Positions 50,386-50,466 of a stretch of DNA of 50,466 nt are shown here, piece after piece. The notes beneath the pieces are model-generated. The model searched no databases. It was not told the origin of the DNA and was given only the letters and a program-made list of their open reading frames with translations. Numbering within the stretch: the stretch's first letter is position 1; each line of letters begins with the position of its first letter. Source of the DNA: Arthrobacter sp. Leaf337 (lineage in GTDB: Bacteria; Actinomycetota; Actinomycetes; Actinomycetales; Micrococcaceae); contig NZ_LMPC01000021.1 in NCBI RefSeq assembly GCF_001423745.1, positions 1-50,466 of the forward strand, given 5' to 3'. Position numbers and translations under genes: made by a program.

Positions 50386-50466
50386 AGTTGGCCCACGAAA
50401 ACCCCGGAAACTCGCGGTTGGGCCAACTGTAGTGAGACATATTTTCTCCGATTTGTCTCACTACAG
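50386..50466. repeat. Nested inverted repeats at the window end, possible IS end
   Basis: AGTTGGCCCA (50386-50395) pairs with TGGGCCAACT (50419-50428), and CTGTAGTGAGACA (50427-50439) pairs with TGTCTCACTACAG (50454-50466). A TGTCTCA also lies just left at 50375-50381. The arrangement resembles the terminus of an insertion sequence cut by the window edge; no transposase is visible. Confidence 0.4.

Overview
The window is high-GC DNA from an actinobacterium. The gene content points to the Arthrobacter/Pseudarthrobacter group (Micrococcaceae): bsaP between bioB and bioA, actinobacterial-type acyl-CoA carboxylase subunits, a DUF4192 protein, and IS110 elements with an extra C-terminal helix-turn-helix. 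This assignment comes from reading the proteins, not from a database search.

Region 1 (1-5.7 kb) is the end of a biotin operon: bioB (5'-truncated by the window, with an exact 81-bp internal tandem duplication), bsaP, bioA, bioF, bioD and a P450. Each gene overlaps the next by an ATGA or GTGA junction. The P450 keeps its heme-Cys loop but lacks the ExxR motif. A small antibiotic-monooxygenase-fold protein follows.

Region 2 (5.7-25.3 kb) is a CoA-thioester catabolic cluster. It holds an MHS-type transporter, two acyl-CoA ligases, two MaoC-fold proteins, a CitE-like lyase, biotin-dependent acyl-CoA carboxylase alpha and beta, a fumarylacetoacetase-family protein, an old-yellow-enzyme reductase, an SDR, an MBL hydrolase, an acyl-CoA dehydrogenase, an EthD protein and a cupin. 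It also carries cofactor and energy genes: ribA, panD and adk. A TetR regulator sits in the middle. Five copies of one 18-bp operator-like motif (core TACGAAC) lie in the control regions of almost every transcription unit, so the set looks like a single regulon that couples catabolism to flavin, pantothenate/CoA and AMP-recycling supply. The carboxylase/hydratase/lyase/dehydrogenase set resembles the mycobacterial leucine/itaconate locus (Rv2498c-Rv2502c), but the substrate here is unknown.

Region 3 (25.3-36.4 kb) holds a decayed PucR regulator and a sugar locus (amidohydrolase, ribose-type ABC transporter, PfkB kinase, sugar isomerase/epimerase). A SorC-family regulator is divergent from it, with two matching inverted repeats between them. 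A frameshifted DUF4192 gene follows.

Region 4 (36.4-50.5 kb) is an accessory island. A 79-bp identical direct repeat, containing the displaced 3' end of a tRNA gene (minus strand) and its terminator, lies at 37.1 and 50.1 kb, 13.0 kb apart; a degenerate copy at 43.6 kb suggests successive integrations. A 19-bp palindrome recurs beside these copies. The island carries a complete IS110 element, two IS110 relics, a two-TM small protein, a SARP/BTAD regulator, an alpha/beta hydrolase with an amylase-like relic upstream, and a 1152-residue leaderless multidomain protein with an HExxH metalloprotease core. Much of the rest is decayed coding sequence.
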